From: Pseudomonas sp. MM213
GTDB lineage: Bacteria > Pseudomonadota > Gammaproteobacteria > Pseudomonadales > Pseudomonadaceae
Assembly: GCF_020423045.1 (NCBI RefSeq)
Contig: NZ_CP081943.1
Location: 6,200,001-6,264,000, forward strand
DNA length: 64,000 nucleotides
Direction: 5' to 3'
Shown one piece after another: positions 43,337 to 52,504 of the stretch. Below the pieces are notes generated by a model, which made no database searches, was not told the origin of the DNA, and worked only from the letters and a program-made list of their open reading frames with translations. Position numbers and translations under genes: made by a program. The stretch's first letter is position 1; each line of letters starts with the position of its first letter.

Positions 43337-44521
43337 TCAGTAAATGTGGCGGGCGTAGTGCCGCGGGTTGAAGCGCAGGACCATCAACATCATCAGCGCC
43401 ATGACGCCGGTGAGTGACCACCAGGCCCATTCGAAACTGCCGAGTTGATCGCGGATGATCCCGGCAATCAGCGGCGAGAGGCCGGCGATCAGGTAGCCGA
43501 TGCCTTGGACGAAAGCCGTCAGCCCGCCTGCACGTTGCGGGTTGTCCAGATGATCCAGCGACACGATCAGGCTCATCGGGAACAGTCCGCCGATGCCCAG
43601 CCCCAGCAGGCACGGCCACAACAGACTCAGGTGTTGCGGGCTCACTATCAGCCCACAGAAACCGGCCATGATCAGCGCCAGCAACACCACCAGCACCAGG
43701 CGACGGTCACGGCTGCTGTTGGCGATCGCAGGCGTCACCAGGCCGGACAGTACTTCCATGGCCGTGAGGAAACCTGACAACAAACCGGCGTTTTGTTCGC
43801 TCCAGCCTTTTTCCATGTAGTACGGCGCCAGCCAGGCCAGCACACAGGTGTAGGACGCTGTGCCCAGACCAAAGAAGATGGCGAGTAACCAGGCGCGGGA
43901 ATTGGCGAAGAACGACCTGTTTCGTTGCTCATGAGCGGGCAGTGCCGGCATCGCCGCACGTTGGCCGAGCCAGAAGAGTAGCGCCACCAACGCCAGGATC
44001 GACCAGATCGCCAGGCCTCCCCGCCAACTGCCGGTGCGCATCATCACCAGCGGCGCGAAGGACGCGGCGAGGGCGGCGCCACCCATGATCGATGTGACGT
44101 AGAGGCCCATGCACACGGAAACGTTGTCGCTGAAACGCGACTTGATCAGCGTCGGCATCAACGCCTGAATCAGCGCGATACCGACACCTGCCAGAACGGC
44201 GCTGAGGATCAGTTCGGCCGCGGAGTCGAGGAACAGGCGCGACACCGTCGCCAGGCCGATGACCAGCAACGACACCACCACCGTGCGCTGTTCGCCAAGC
44301 CATTGGCTGACGCTGAGGCCGAAGAACATCGCCAGTCCCATGGCCATCACCGGCAGCATGGTCAGCAGCGACGCCAGGCTGAAACTCAGCGGGATGTCGC
44401 CGCGAATCGCCGAGAGCAAAGGGCCGACCGCGGCCATGGACGGGCGCAGGTTCAGGGCGACGAGCATGATGCTGACCATCAACCAGAAGGCAGGGCGAGA
44501 AGTGGCGCGGACGTTTTCCAT
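43337..44521 (-). CDS. MFS transporter, CynX/NimT family
   Basis: A 394-residue 12-helix transporter of the major facilitator family. Features: ALNLRPSMAAVGPLLSAIRGDIPLSFSLASLLTMLPV near the start, typical of the CynX (cyanate)/NimT (2-nitroimidazole) branch. The substrate is not predictable. It overlaps no gene and precedes the DMT transporter. Confidence 0.88.
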   Translation of the reverse strand: MENVRATSRPAFWLMVSIMLVALNLRPSMAAVGPLLSAIRGDIPLSFSLASLLTMLPVMAMGLAMFFGLSVSQWLGEQRTVVVSLLVIGLATVSRLFLDSAAELILSAVLAGVGIALIQALMPTLIKSRFSDNVSVCMGLYVTSIMGGAALAASFAPLVMMRTGSWRGGLAIWSILALVALLFWLGQRAAMPALPAHEQRNRSFFANSRAWLLAIFFGLGTASYTCVLAWLAPYYMEKGWSEQNAGLLSGFLTAMEVLSGLVTPAIANSSRDRRLVLVVLLALIMAGFCGLIVSPQHLSLLWPCLLGLGIGGLFPMSLIVSLDHLDNPQRAGGLTAFVQGIGYLIAGLSPLIAGIIRDQLGSFEWAWWSLTGVMALMMLMVLRFNPRHYARHIY

Positions 44522-44633
44522 CGATTGGACCTTGAATGACAGGGCCCGATTAGGCGCGAGCGGCCTGGAAGCCGCAAATCAGAAAGTCCGTCGCGGTATT
44601 TAAAAATCAAATACCTCTGCCGCAACACAGAAC

Positions 44634-44730
44634 CCTGTAGGAGCGAGACCGGCTTGCCGGCGATAGCAATTTTTCATTCAATATTTATGTTGCCTGACTC
44701 TCCGTCATCGCGAGCAGGCTCGCTCCTACA
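44634..44730. repeat. REPIN with unlike arms
   Basis: The left arm reads GGAGCGAGACCGGCTTGCCG (44640 onward) and the right arm CGCGAGCAGGCTCGCTCC. The outer GGAGCGAG parts pair, but the inner parts differ, so this is a hybrid of two REP types. A copy with the same mixed arms lies at 51632. Confidence 0.85.
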
Positions 44731-45060
44731 ATGGTTTGTGTGGCGGCAGCCACATTGGGTATAGGGTGGCTGGTTGATTGTTTAGCCAACCCACAACCAA
44801 AGTTCTTCAAATCCCGATTTAACGACTTAACCAGCCATGTGACGCTGCTGCTCATCTGTCTACTGCGGTCTTCTTTATGGACGATTGTCCAGTCGCACTT
44901 CCTTCCGAACTCGCCTTCTGGGCGTTGTGGCATTGCCGTCACGCGCGCCCACCGGATTCCTGCCTTTCCCGTTGATAGTTCCTACAGGTCCTGCGCTGTG
45001 CGCCGGGATCAAACCGGCAGCGCCTGCGCGTTTGCCTGACGCGGAAACAAGAGAATTCCT
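44731..45060. other. Upstream region of the glutamine synthetase-like gene
   Basis: About 330 bases without a credible gene. It should contain the promoter of the glutamylpolyamine synthetase-like gene. Repeated GGATC and GCGC-type short inversions occur at 44985-45035, but I could not assign a regulator site. Confidence 0.4.
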
Positions 45061-46443
45061 ATGAGTTGTGCCACGACCTCCTTCGCCACGAAACAAGAAG
45101 CCCTGACTTTTCTGGAACAGAATCCGGATATCGAGATGTTCGAGTTGTTCATCCTCGACAACAACGGTGTGCCACGGGGCAAGTTGTTGCATCGCGATGA
45201 ACTGCTGGCGGTCTACGAAAGCGGTCGCCCCCTGCCAAGCACTATCCTGGGCCTGACCATCAACGGCGATGACGTGGAAAACTCGGGTCTGGTCTGGGAC
45301 GTGGGGGATATCGATTGCCGGGCCTACCCGATCAGCGGCAGCCTGACGCGCATGCCATGGCGATTGATTCCGACGGCGGCGGTGCAGGTCAGCATGCACC
45401 CGAAGGAGGGCATGCCGGCGACCATCGCCGACCCGCGGCACCTGTTGGCGAAGGTGATCGAAGGCTTGCAGGCGGACGGCTATTACCCGGTGATGGCCGC
45501 GGAGCTGGAGTTCTATCTGCTGGATCAGCAGCGCGACAGCAACGGCCGGCCGCAACCGGCGCGGGATGTCGATGGCGGGCGCCCGCGCGCAACTCAAGTC
45601 TACGGCTTGCGTGAACTGGAGCAGATCGAGCCGTTTCTGGCGGATCTCTACAGCGCCTGCAAACTCCAGGGCATTCCGGCACGCACGGCGATTTCCGAGT
45701 ACGCGCCGGGGCAAGTGGAAATCACCCTTGAGCATCGCACCGACGCCTTGCAGGCGATGGACGAAGCCGTGCGCTACAAGCGCCTGGTCAAGGGCGTGGC
45801 GCACAAGCACGGGATGACCGCGTGCTTCATGGCCAAACCGTTCGATGACCTGGCCGGCACGGGCATGCATATGCACGTCAGCCTCGCGGACAAGGACGGC
45901 AACAACCTGTTCGCCAGCGAAGCCGCAGACGGTACGCCGCTGCTTAAACAGGCGGTTGGCGGGATGCTCAGCACTTTGCTCGATTCGTTGTTGCTGTTCT
46001 GCCCGAACGCCAACTCCTACCGTCGCTTCCAGACCAACAGTTACGCGCCGCTGGCGGCCACCTGGGGCGTGGACAATCGCACCGTAAGTCTACGCGTGCC
46101 AGGCGGGCCGGCATTCTCGCGGCACATCGAACATCGCATTTGCGGCGCCGACGCCAACCCGTACCTGGCGGCTGCGGCGATTCTGGCGGGTATCCATCGC
46201 GGCATTCGCGAACAACTGGACCCGGGGGCGCCCGTGGAAGGCAATGGTTACGCCCAGGCCACGGAACTGTTGCCCACCGACTGGCTGACCACCTTGCGCG
46301 CACTGGAAGGTTCGGGCTGGGCGCGAGAGGCCTTCGGCAGAGAATTTCTGGGTGTTTACCTCGCGGTGAAGCGTGCCGAGTATCGTCAATTCATGGGCGA
46401 AGTCGGTGAGCAGGATTGGCGTTGGTACCTGAACCAGGCCTGA
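45061..46443 (+). CDS. Glutamine synthetase-family enzyme, probable gamma-glutamylpolyamine synthetase
   Basis: A 460-residue GS-type ligase. The catalytic Glu-rich motif MAAELEFYL, the ATP-binding motif AKPFDDLAGTGMHMHVSL and the glutamate-binding NSYRRF...YAPLAATWGVDNRTVSLRVPGG are all present, with HIEHRICGADANPYLA. Length is short of the housekeeping GlnA and matches PuuA/SpuI-like enzymes that glutamylate putrescine or other amines in catabolism. No other polyamine gene is nearby, so the amine substrate is uncertain. A terminator follows. Confidence 0.87.
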   Translation: MSCATTSFATKQEALTFLEQNPDIEMFELFILDNNGVPRGKLLHRDELLAVYESGRPLPSTILGLTINGDDVENSGLVWDVGDIDCRAYPISGSLTRMPWRLIPTAAVQVSMHPKEGMPATIADPRHLLAKVIEGLQADGYYPVMAAELEFYLLDQQRDSNGRPQPARDVDGGRPRATQVYGLRELEQIEPFLADLYSACKLQGIPARTAISEYAPGQVEITLEHRTDALQAMDEAVRYKRLVKGVAHKHGMTACFMAKPFDDLAGTGMHMHVSLADKDGNNLFASEAADGTPLLKQAVGGMLSTLLDSLLLFCPNANSYRRFQTNSYAPLAATWGVDNRTVSLRVPGGPAFSRHIEHRICGADANPYLAAAAILAGIHRGIREQLDPGAPVEGNGYAQATELLPTDWLTTLRALEGSGWAREAFGREFLGVYLAVKRAEYRQFMGEVGEQDWRWYLNQA

Positions 46444-46483
46444 ACCATTCTCAAATACATCTCAAGATGTAGTTAAACGCCTT

Positions 46484-46511
46484 AAGCCAACTAATCGTTG
46501 GCTTCTTTTTC
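46484..46511 (+). terminator. Intrinsic terminator after the glutamine synthetase-like gene
   Basis: Stem GCCAAC/GTTGGC (46486-46491 and 46497-46502), loop TAATC, then TTCTTTTTC. Short stem but a good T run. Confidence 0.75.
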
Positions 46512-46541
46512 ACAAAAAATTGATGGTTGGCTACTTAAAAT
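46498..46541 (+). promoter_or_regulatory. Candidate ColR site and promoter of eptA
   Basis: TTGGCTTCTTTTTCAC (46498-46513) matches the ColR target motif remembered from P. putida, (T/C)(T/C)NA(C/G)NN(T/C)TTTTTCAC, with one mismatch (G for A at position four). A -10-like TAAAAT lies at 46536-46541, placing the box near -35/-45, where a response regulator activates. ColRS controls eptA-type genes in response to zinc and polymyxin in Pseudomonas. Confidence 0.5.
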
Positions 46542-46611
46542 TAGTGCTGTCGCGGTCAATGAAATTTTCACATTGGCCGACGGCACTTCTTTTCAGGAAC
46601 AGCCGATTATC

Positions 46612-48261
46612 ATGTGGAAACTCAAAGCCGTTCGCCCCGAGTGGGTGACGTTGATTGCCAGTGCCTTTTTATTGACAGGCTTTAATTTGGTGCTCTGGCA
46701 ACATTTGTTTGAAATCACCGCGTTCGACGGTCAAGGCATCGTCATGCGTGTGGCTTTTGGCTTGATGATTCTGGCTGCTTTCAACATCGTATTGACCCTG
46801 CTGGCGTTCCGCCCGCTGTTAAAACCGGTCTTGACCCTACTCTTCATGATCAGCGCCGGGGTGGCGTATTTCATGGGGCAATACGGTGCACTTATCGACA
46901 CCGGCATGTTGCGTAACTTTGCGCAAACCAATGCCACGGAAGTGCGTGACTTACTCTCGATAAAGTTACTTGTTTATATTGTTCTGCTCGGGGTTTTACC
47001 TTCGTGGTTGTTGTGGAAGACGCCAATTAATTACCGTCGCTGGCACCGTGAGTTGCTCAGTAAAGTACTGGTAAGTGTTGCGTCGGTGGCGGTGATCGGT
47101 GGCGTCGCACTGGTCAACTATCAGGGCCTGTCCTCACTGTTTCGCAATCACCATGAATTGCGTTTGATGGTGGTTCCGAGTAACTACATCGGCGCCTCGT
47201 TCAGCTACCTGCGTGAGCAAGTCGCTTCGGCCCATCAGCCTTTCGTTAAAATCGGTGAGGACGCCGAGAGAAATCCGACCTGGCAAGCGCACAGCCGCAA
47301 ATCCCTGACCGTGCTGGTGGTCGGTGAAAGTGCCCGGGCCGAAAACTTCGGTGTGCTGGGTTACAACCGTGACACCACGCCGAAACTGGATAAAGAAGCC
47401 GGCCTGATTGCGTTCACCGATGTGCATTCCTGTGGTACTGAAACGGCCGTGTCGGTGCCCTGCATGTTTTCCAACATGGGCCGCAAGGACTACAACGCGA
47501 GCAAGGCCAAGAATGAAGAAGGCCTGCTGGATGTGCTCAAGCGTGCAGGCCTGGAGGTGATATGGCGCGATAACCAGTCAGGCTGCAAAGGCACGTGCGA
47601 CCGCGTCACCCTCGACGATGTCAGTAACCTGAAAGACCCGGTGCTCTGCGCCAATAGTGAATGCCGCGATGAAATTCTCCTGCAAGGTTTGCAGCACTTC
47701 ATCGACACCCTGGATAAAGACACGGTATTGGTGTTGCACCAGATGGGCAGTCATGGCCCGGAGTATTTCAAGCGCTACCCGAAAGAGTACGAACGCTTTA
47801 CGCCGGTGTGTGAAAGTAATGCCCTGAATAATTGCAGTCGCGAAAGTATCGTCAATGGTTACGACAACACCCTCGTTTACACCGACCACGTGCTGTCGAC
47901 CCTGATCGATCTGTTGCGCAGCAACCAGGACAAAGTTGATACCGCGATGCTCTACCTGTCGGACCACGGCGAATCCCTGGGCGAATACAACCTGTTCCTC
48001 CACGGTACGCCTTACATGCTGGCACCGGAGCAACAGAAGCATGTTGCGATGCTGGCCTGGTTCTCCGACAGCTATCAAAAGTCGTTCTCGGTGGACACCC
48101 ACTGCCTGCAATTGAGCCGTGAGAAGCCGCTGAGCCAGGACAATCTGTTCCATTCGATGCTCGGTCTGCTGGAGGTCAACAGTAAGGTCTACAACCAGGA
48201 TCTGGACCTGTTTGCCGGCTGCCGTGGTGCGGTGATCGACGGCGTTTTGGCCAAAGAGTGA
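46612..48261 (+). CDS. eptA: Lipid A phosphoethanolamine transferase
   Basis: A 549-residue inner-membrane enzyme that adds phosphoethanolamine to lipid A and lowers polymyxin susceptibility. Five N-terminal helices (about residues 15-190) precede a periplasmic alkaline-phosphatase-fold domain with the Thr nucleophile in CGTETAVSVPCMFSN and metal residues in LYLSDHGESLGEYNLFLHGTPY. Conserved cysteine pairs (CKGTC, CANSEC, CESNALNNC) match the family disulfides. The ATG at 46612 begins MWKLKAVRPEW; a longer in-frame extension to 46498 lacks support. A ColR-like box upstream fits regulation by ColRS. Confidence 0.92.
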   Translation: MWKLKAVRPEWVTLIASAFLLTGFNLVLWQHLFEITAFDGQGIVMRVAFGLMILAAFNIVLTLLAFRPLLKPVLTLLFMISAGVAYFMGQYGALIDTGMLRNFAQTNATEVRDLLSIKLLVYIVLLGVLPSWLLWKTPINYRRWHRELLSKVLVSVASVAVIGGVALVNYQGLSSLFRNHHELRLMVVPSNYIGASFSYLREQVASAHQPFVKIGEDAERNPTWQAHSRKSLTVLVVGESARAENFGVLGYNRDTTPKLDKEAGLIAFTDVHSCGTETAVSVPCMFSNMGRKDYNASKAKNEEGLLDVLKRAGLEVIWRDNQSGCKGTCDRVTLDDVSNLKDPVLCANSECRDEILLQGLQHFIDTLDKDTVLVLHQMGSHGPEYFKRYPKEYERFTPVCESNALNNCSRESIVNGYDNTLVYTDHVLSTLIDLLRSNQDKVDTAMLYLSDHGESLGEYNLFLHGTPYMLAPEQQKHVAMLAWFSDSYQKSFSVDTHCLQLSREKPLSQDNLFHSMLGLLEVNSKVYNQDLDLFAGCRGAVIDGVLAKE

Positions 48262-48334
48262 GGGGCACGACCTTTTTTTCACGTATCGGCCGCTAACCTG
48301 CGGCCGGTAGATTTTCCTACAAGAGCAATCACAC

Positions 48335-48997
48335 ATGTCCCCTCAACCCCCATCTGCCTTCGAGCTTGAGTTCGCCCGGCGCTATGACCAGGAACACGCC
48401 CGCGTCTGCATGCAGCCGCGTCCGCGTGGCCTGGCCGGGCGCCTGGCGTTCTGGCGGGACGAGCAGTTGGTGCGCAACGCGCTCAAAGTGGCCGGCGAGC
48501 CGGGGTTGATTCTTGACGTCGCTTGCGGGGCCGGACGTTTCTGGCCGGTGCTGGCCGAACATGCTAACCGGGTGATCCTGGCGTCCGATCCGTCGCAGGA
48601 CATGCTCGATCACGCCCCGATCCATCATCCGCAAGAGCTGCTGAAGCGGGTCAAGACCTTTCAGAGTTCGGCGTTCGCCATCGGCTTGTCGGCGAATGCG
48701 GTGGACTGCATTTTTTGCATGCAACTGTTTCAACACATCGCCTGCGCCGAGCATCGCTCGGCCATGCTCGGTGAGTTCCACCGGGTCAGCCGCGACACCG
48801 TGATTGTCGCGGTGCGGGTCGAAGCTCATTTCAAAGGCCGACAACCCGATGTACAAGGCACTCATGCCCGGCATCTGGCCAGTAAGGCCGAGGTGGAAGC
48901 CGAGTTCAAACAGGCCGGGTTCCGTTTACTCAGCCATCAGGATTTCCTGCCCGGTTGCACGCGGATGCGCGTCTACGTGCTGCGTAAGGCCAGATAA
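48335..48997 (+). CDS. SAM-dependent methyltransferase
   Basis: A 220-residue class I methyltransferase with the SAM-binding motif ILDVACGAGRFWPVLAEH at about residues 59-76 and the acidic loop ASDPSQDMLD. It is followed by the C-terminal FFLP-like strand region GFRLLSHQDFLPG. No substrate-defining motif was recognised. It stands 73 bases after eptA and may belong to the same envelope-linked group. Confidence 0.82.
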   Translation: MSPQPPSAFELEFARRYDQEHARVCMQPRPRGLAGRLAFWRDEQLVRNALKVAGEPGLILDVACGAGRFWPVLAEHANRVILASDPSQDMLDHAPIHHPQELLKRVKTFQSSAFAIGLSANAVDCIFCMQLFQHIACAEHRSAMLGEFHRVSRDTVIVAVRVEAHFKGRQPDVQGTHARHLASKAEVEAEFKQAGFRLLSHQDFLPGCTRMRVYVLRKAR

Positions 48998-49120
48998 CCT
49001 CCCTCCGTCAGACTATTCTTGCTAACAAGCAGGTGTTTTCGCTAAAGCTCTTGTTCAGTGGAGGCGCGGAAATCGCCGGGGGCGATATATACTGCGCGCC
49101 ATTCTTCAAGGGAGAGCCGT

Positions 49121-50254
49121 GTGGCCATCGATATTCACTGGATTCGCGACAACGATAGCCTCGGCCGGTTTTGCGCCGAGTGGCAGCAGCTGCCCTACGT
49201 TGCCCTCGACACCGAATTCATGCGGGTCGACACCTTTTATCCGATCGCGGGTTTGCTGCAGATCGGCGATGGCGTACGCGCTTACCTGATTGACCCGTTG
49301 ACCATCGACAACTGGCAACCCCTGGCCGCGTTGCTGGAAAACCCGGCCGTGGTCAAAGTCGTCCACGCGTGCAGCGAAGACCTCGAAGTGTTGCTGCGCC
49401 TGACCGGCAGTCTGCCGGCGCCGCTGTTCGACACGCAATTGGCCGCCGCCTACCTGAACCTCGGTTTCTCCATGGGGTATTCGCGGTTGGTGCAGGAAGT
49501 GCTCGGCATCGACCTGCCCAAGGGCGAGACCCGTTCCGATTGGCTGCAACGCCCGCTGTCTGACACCCAGATCAGCTACGCCGCCGAAGACGCCTTGCAC
49601 CTGGCGGAAGTTTTCGTACAGCTTCGTCCGAAGCTGTCTGACGACAAGTACGCCTGGGTCCTGGAAGATGGCGCCGAGCTGGTGGCCAACCTGCGTCGTG
49701 AAGTCGACCCGTATGAGGTTTACCGCGAAGCGAAACTGGCCTGGAAGTTGTCTCGCGCTCAGCTCGCCGTTTTGCGTGAACTCTGCGCCTGGCGTGAGCG
49801 CGAGGCTCGCGCCCGTGATCTACCGCGCAATCGCATCATCCGTGAACATTCCCTGTGGCCGCTGGCGCGCACGCAACCGGACAACCTCGGGGCGTTGGCG
49901 AAAATCGAAGACATGCACCCGCGTACCGTGCGTCAGGACGGCGAATTTCTGCTTGATCTGATCAAGCGCTCTGGCAGTGTGTCGCCAGATCAATGGCCGC
50001 CTGCCGTGCCGGAACCGTTGCCGGTGGATGCTGCCGCACTGATCAAACAGTTGCGTGCGCTCGGCCAGGCCGAAGCCGAGCGACTGAACGTCGCGCCGGA
50101 ACTGATGCTGCGCAAGAAAACCCTGGAAGCGCTGCTCAAGAGCGGCTTCCCCAATGGTCCTTACCAATTGCCTGATTCGCTGCGTGGCTGGCGCCGCGAA
50201 TTGATGGGCCAGGCGCTGCTCGACAGCCTGGCCACCGCCGGAGAACAGCCTTGA
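49121..50254 (+). CDS. rnd: Ribonuclease D
   Basis: A 377-residue 3'-5' exoribonuclease that trims tRNA precursors. The DEDD-fold motif [14 protein letters not shown] is at residues 28-41, followed by ACSEDLEVL and YAAEDALHL, and the C-terminal HRDC domain begins around residue 210 ([26 protein letters not shown]). The GTG at 49121 ([11 protein letters not shown]) follows GGGAGAGCC; upstream in-frame ATG at 49058 has no site. It overlaps the start of ycgL. Confidence 0.95.
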   Translation: MAIDIHWIRDNDSLGRFCAEWQQLPYVALDTEFMRVDTFYPIAGLLQIGDGVRAYLIDPLTIDNWQPLAALLENPAVVKVVHACSEDLEVLLRLTGSLPAPLFDTQLAAAYLNLGFSMGYSRLVQEVLGIDLPKGETRSDWLQRPLSDTQISYAAEDALHLAEVFVQLRPKLSDDKYAWVLEDGAELVANLRREVDPYEVYREAKLAWKLSRAQLAVLRELCAWREREARARDLPRNRIIREHSLWPLARTQPDNLGALAKIEDMHPRTVRQDGEFLLDLIKRSGSVSPDQWPPAVPEPLPVDAAALIKQLRALGQAEAERLNVAPELMLRKKTLEALLKSGFPNGPYQLPDSLRGWRRELMGQALLDSLATAGEQP

Positions 50255-50544
50255 AACGTATTTGCTCCATCTACCGCAGCTCGAAAAGAAACGAAATGTA
50301 CCTCTATGTGCTCAAGAGCGATGCACTGGAGCGCGTGCCCGAAACACTGATGGCGGCCTTCGGCAAAGCCATCCACGCCTTCGATCTGGTGCTGACCCCC
50401 GAGCGCAAGCTGTCGCGCGAGGACATCGCCGTGGTCCTGGAAAACCTCGACAAGCAGGGCTATCACCTGCAAATGCCACCGGCCGAAGACGAATACATCG
50501 AACACTTGCCGGAAGAGTTGTTGCGACGCAACGACCCGATGTAG
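50251..50544 (+). CDS. ycgL: YcgL-family protein
   Basis: A 97-residue YcgL-domain protein ([20 protein letters not shown]...). Start is TTG at 50251, overlapping the rnd TGA stop (TTGA), with GGAG in CCGGAGAACAGCC upstream. The family is small, widespread in gammaproteobacteria and of unknown function. Coupling to rnd by a shared stop/start hints at a joint role in RNA metabolism. Confidence 0.88.
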   Translation: MKRICSIYRSSKRNEMYLYVLKSDALERVPETLMAAFGKAIHAFDLVLTPERKLSREDIAVVLENLDKQGYHLQMPPAEDEYIEHLPEELLRRNDPM

Positions 50545-50600
50545 TCGGCAGACAGGCTCTGTTCAGAGCCTTTATGAAAAACTGGAATGATTTTGGCGAT

Positions 50601-50635
50601 GGCCGCAACGAGGGAGCGACACTCCCTCGGCGGCC
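50601..50635. terminator. Strong hairpin between ycgL and the hydroxyacid dehydrogenase gene
   Basis: GGCCGC...CGAGGGAG pairs with CTCCCTCG...GCGGCC (50601-50617 and 50622-50635), making a long GC-rich stem. There is no clear T run right after it, so its strength as a terminator is uncertain. A smaller hairpin GGCTCT/AGAGCC at 50555-50570 lies just before. Confidence 0.6.
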
Positions 50636-50664
50636 GTCTGCACTGCTTTTGAAAGGTTTGAACC

Positions 50665-51597
50665 ATGCGCGTTCTGATTGCTGAACACGACCACCCTGTG
50701 TATGCCCAACTGTTGCGTCAGGCAGCACCTGATCTGGAAGTGCTGACCAGCGGTGACTCCGCCGAACTGGCCAGTCAGGCTGCCGATTGCCCGATCTGGC
50801 TGGGTCAGCCGGACCTCCTGGCCACTCTGTTGCGTCAGGGCCACCAGCCACAATGGTTGCAGTCGACGTGGGCCGGGATCACGCCGCTGCTGGCCGACGG
50901 TTTGCCGCGCCACTATCGCCTGACTCGCGCTGTAGGGATTTTCGGTCAGGTCATGGCTGAATACGTGCTGACCTACATGCTCGGCCACGAACGCGAAGTG
51001 CTGCCGCGGCTGGTCAGTCAGGTCGAGCGCAAATGGGACAGCCGTCAGGGCCAAAGCCTGGCGGGGCGCAAGGTCTTGATCGTCGGCACCGGTGATATCG
51101 GCCAGACCGTCGCGCAGTTCCTGCTGCCGTTTGGCGTCGAGTTGTATGGCATCGCCAGCGAAGCCCGCGAGCAGGCACCGTTTGTCGAAGTGGGAGCGCT
51201 GGCGGACTTGCCGCGCCTGGTCGGTGAAGTGGATTACGTGATCAATCTGCTGCCGAACACCCCGAGCACCCACGACCTGTACAACGCGGCGCTGTTCAAG
51301 CAATTCAAGCCGACCGGGTTGTTCATCAACGTCGGGCGCGGCGTGGCGGTGGTCGATGCGGATCTGGTGGAAGCCTTGAAGGAAGGGCATCTGGCGGGCG
51401 CGGTGATCGACGTCTGCCGTCAGGAGCCGCTGCCGCAACGTCATCCGTTCTGGACGGCCTGGGGCCTGCTGTTGACCGGCCATAGCTCCGCACCAACGTC
51501 GCCGACGATGATGGTGAAGTTGTTTGTCGAGAATTTGCGGGCGTATCAGGCGGGCGAAGCGTTGCGCGGCGAAGTGGATTTCAATCGCGGGTATTGA
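50665..51597 (+). CDS. D-2-hydroxyacid dehydrogenase
   Basis: A 310-residue NAD(P)H-dependent dehydrogenase of the GhrA/hydroxypyruvate reductase type. The Rossmann motif is VLIVGTGDIGQTVAQFL. The catalytic Arg is in FINVGRGVAVVD, the Glu in DVCRQEPLP and the His in PLPQRHPFW, the last two giving the usual charge relay. It likely reduces glyoxylate or hydroxypyruvate. RBS is GAAAGG. Confidence 0.88.
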   Translation: MRVLIAEHDHPVYAQLLRQAAPDLEVLTSGDSAELASQAADCPIWLGQPDLLATLLRQGHQPQWLQSTWAGITPLLADGLPRHYRLTRAVGIFGQVMAEYVLTYMLGHEREVLPRLVSQVERKWDSRQGQSLAGRKVLIVGTGDIGQTVAQFLLPFGVELYGIASEAREQAPFVEVGALADLPRLVGEVDYVINLLPNTPSTHDLYNAALFKQFKPTGLFINVGRGVAVVDADLVEALKEGHLAGAVIDVCRQEPLPQRHPFWTAWGLLLTGHSSAPTSPTMMVKLFVENLRAYQAGEALRGEVDFNRGY

Positions 51598-51631
51598 GCC
51601 CATCGCTGGACTTGAATGGTGTGCAAATAAC

Positions 51632-51726
51632 TGTGGGAGCGAGACCGGCTTGCCGGCGATAGCGGTGTGACAGTCTCCGTAAATATTGACTGACACACCG
51701 CTATCGCGAGCAGGCTCGCTCCCACA
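51632..51726. repeat. REPIN with unlike arms
   Basis: Left arm GGGAGCGAGACCGGCTTGCC, right arm CGCGAGCAGGCTCGCTCCC. The spacer itself pairs (GCGATAGCGGTGTGACAGT with ACTGACACACCGCTATCGC), giving an almost continuous stem, longer than other copies here. It separates the convergent dehydrogenase and nitroreductase genes. Confidence 0.88.
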
Positions 51727-51745
51727 TTTGGTTCTATGTTGTGGC

Positions 51746-52339
51746 TTAGAGGGTGAAGTCGCCTTCAGCCGCCAACTCGCTCAACGGACGACGCGGGCTT
51801 GGCTCTTCGCGGGCTTGCAGGTAATCCGCCAGCGTCGCCTTGTCCCCCAGCTTGCCCACCGCCACTGCCGCGTGCAGTGCGTAACCTTCAGGAATGTTCA
51901 GCTCCTTGCGGGTCAGTTCCTGATCGAAACCGGCCATGCCGTGAGTGTGCCAGCCGCTGAGGCTCGCTTGCAGCGCCAGATGGCCCCAGGCAGAACCGGT
52001 GTCGAAGGTGTGCCACAGCGCCGGGGTTTCTTCAGTGGCGCCGGGTGCTGTGAAGGTGGTTTTCGAGATCACGATTACCAGCGCCGAGGCGTGTTGCGCC
52101 CAGCTGCGGTTGAACTCGTTCAGCAGGCCCAGGTAACGCTCCCAGTTCGGCGTATCGCGGCGCGCGTAGAGAAACCGCCAAGGCTGCGAGTTGTAGGCCG
52201 ATGGTGCCCAGCGTGCGGCTTCAAAGAAGCTCAGCAGGGTTTCCTCGGAGATGGCCTCGCCGGTGAAGGCGCGGGGCGACCAGCGATCAGTGAATTGAGG
52301 GTGGATGGCATAATCGGCAACGCGTGGATTGGCACTCAT
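51746..52339 (-). CDS. Nitroreductase-family flavoprotein
   Basis: A 197-residue protein starting MSANPRVADYAIHPQFTDRWSPRAF. Family motifs: the FMN-binding arginine region RWSPRAFTG and AARWAPSAYNSQPWRFLYA. Such enzymes reduce nitro compounds or quinones with NAD(P)H. The ATG at 52339 follows AAGGAATTTATTG. Specific substrate unknown. Confidence 0.88.
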   Translation of the reverse strand: MSANPRVADYAIHPQFTDRWSPRAFTGEAISEETLLSFFEAARWAPSAYNSQPWRFLYARRDTPNWERYLGLLNEFNRSWAQHASALVIVISKTTFTAPGATEETPALWHTFDTGSAWGHLALQASLSGWHTHGMAGFDQELTRKELNIPEGYALHAAVAVGKLGDKATLADYLQAREEPSPRRPLSELAAEGDFTL

Positions 52340-52504
52340 CAATAAATTCCTTGCTACGTTTGAAAGTGAGGGGCGACGCGAAACCCTACTGGGCAGCGCA
52401 AAAACTGACAAGCGCGTTCTACCGGCAGTCGCCAATGCTTGGCCCGCAACGGCCTTGGCACTAGACTGGCGGCCTTTTCACCACCTGATGTTGATGCTTG
52501 AGCC

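Noticed and set aside
46472..46486. PmrA box upstream of eptA (TTAA repeats at GTTAAACGCCTTAAG)
   Set aside because: The two TTAA units are five bases apart; the known box spacing is seven, so this is probably chance.
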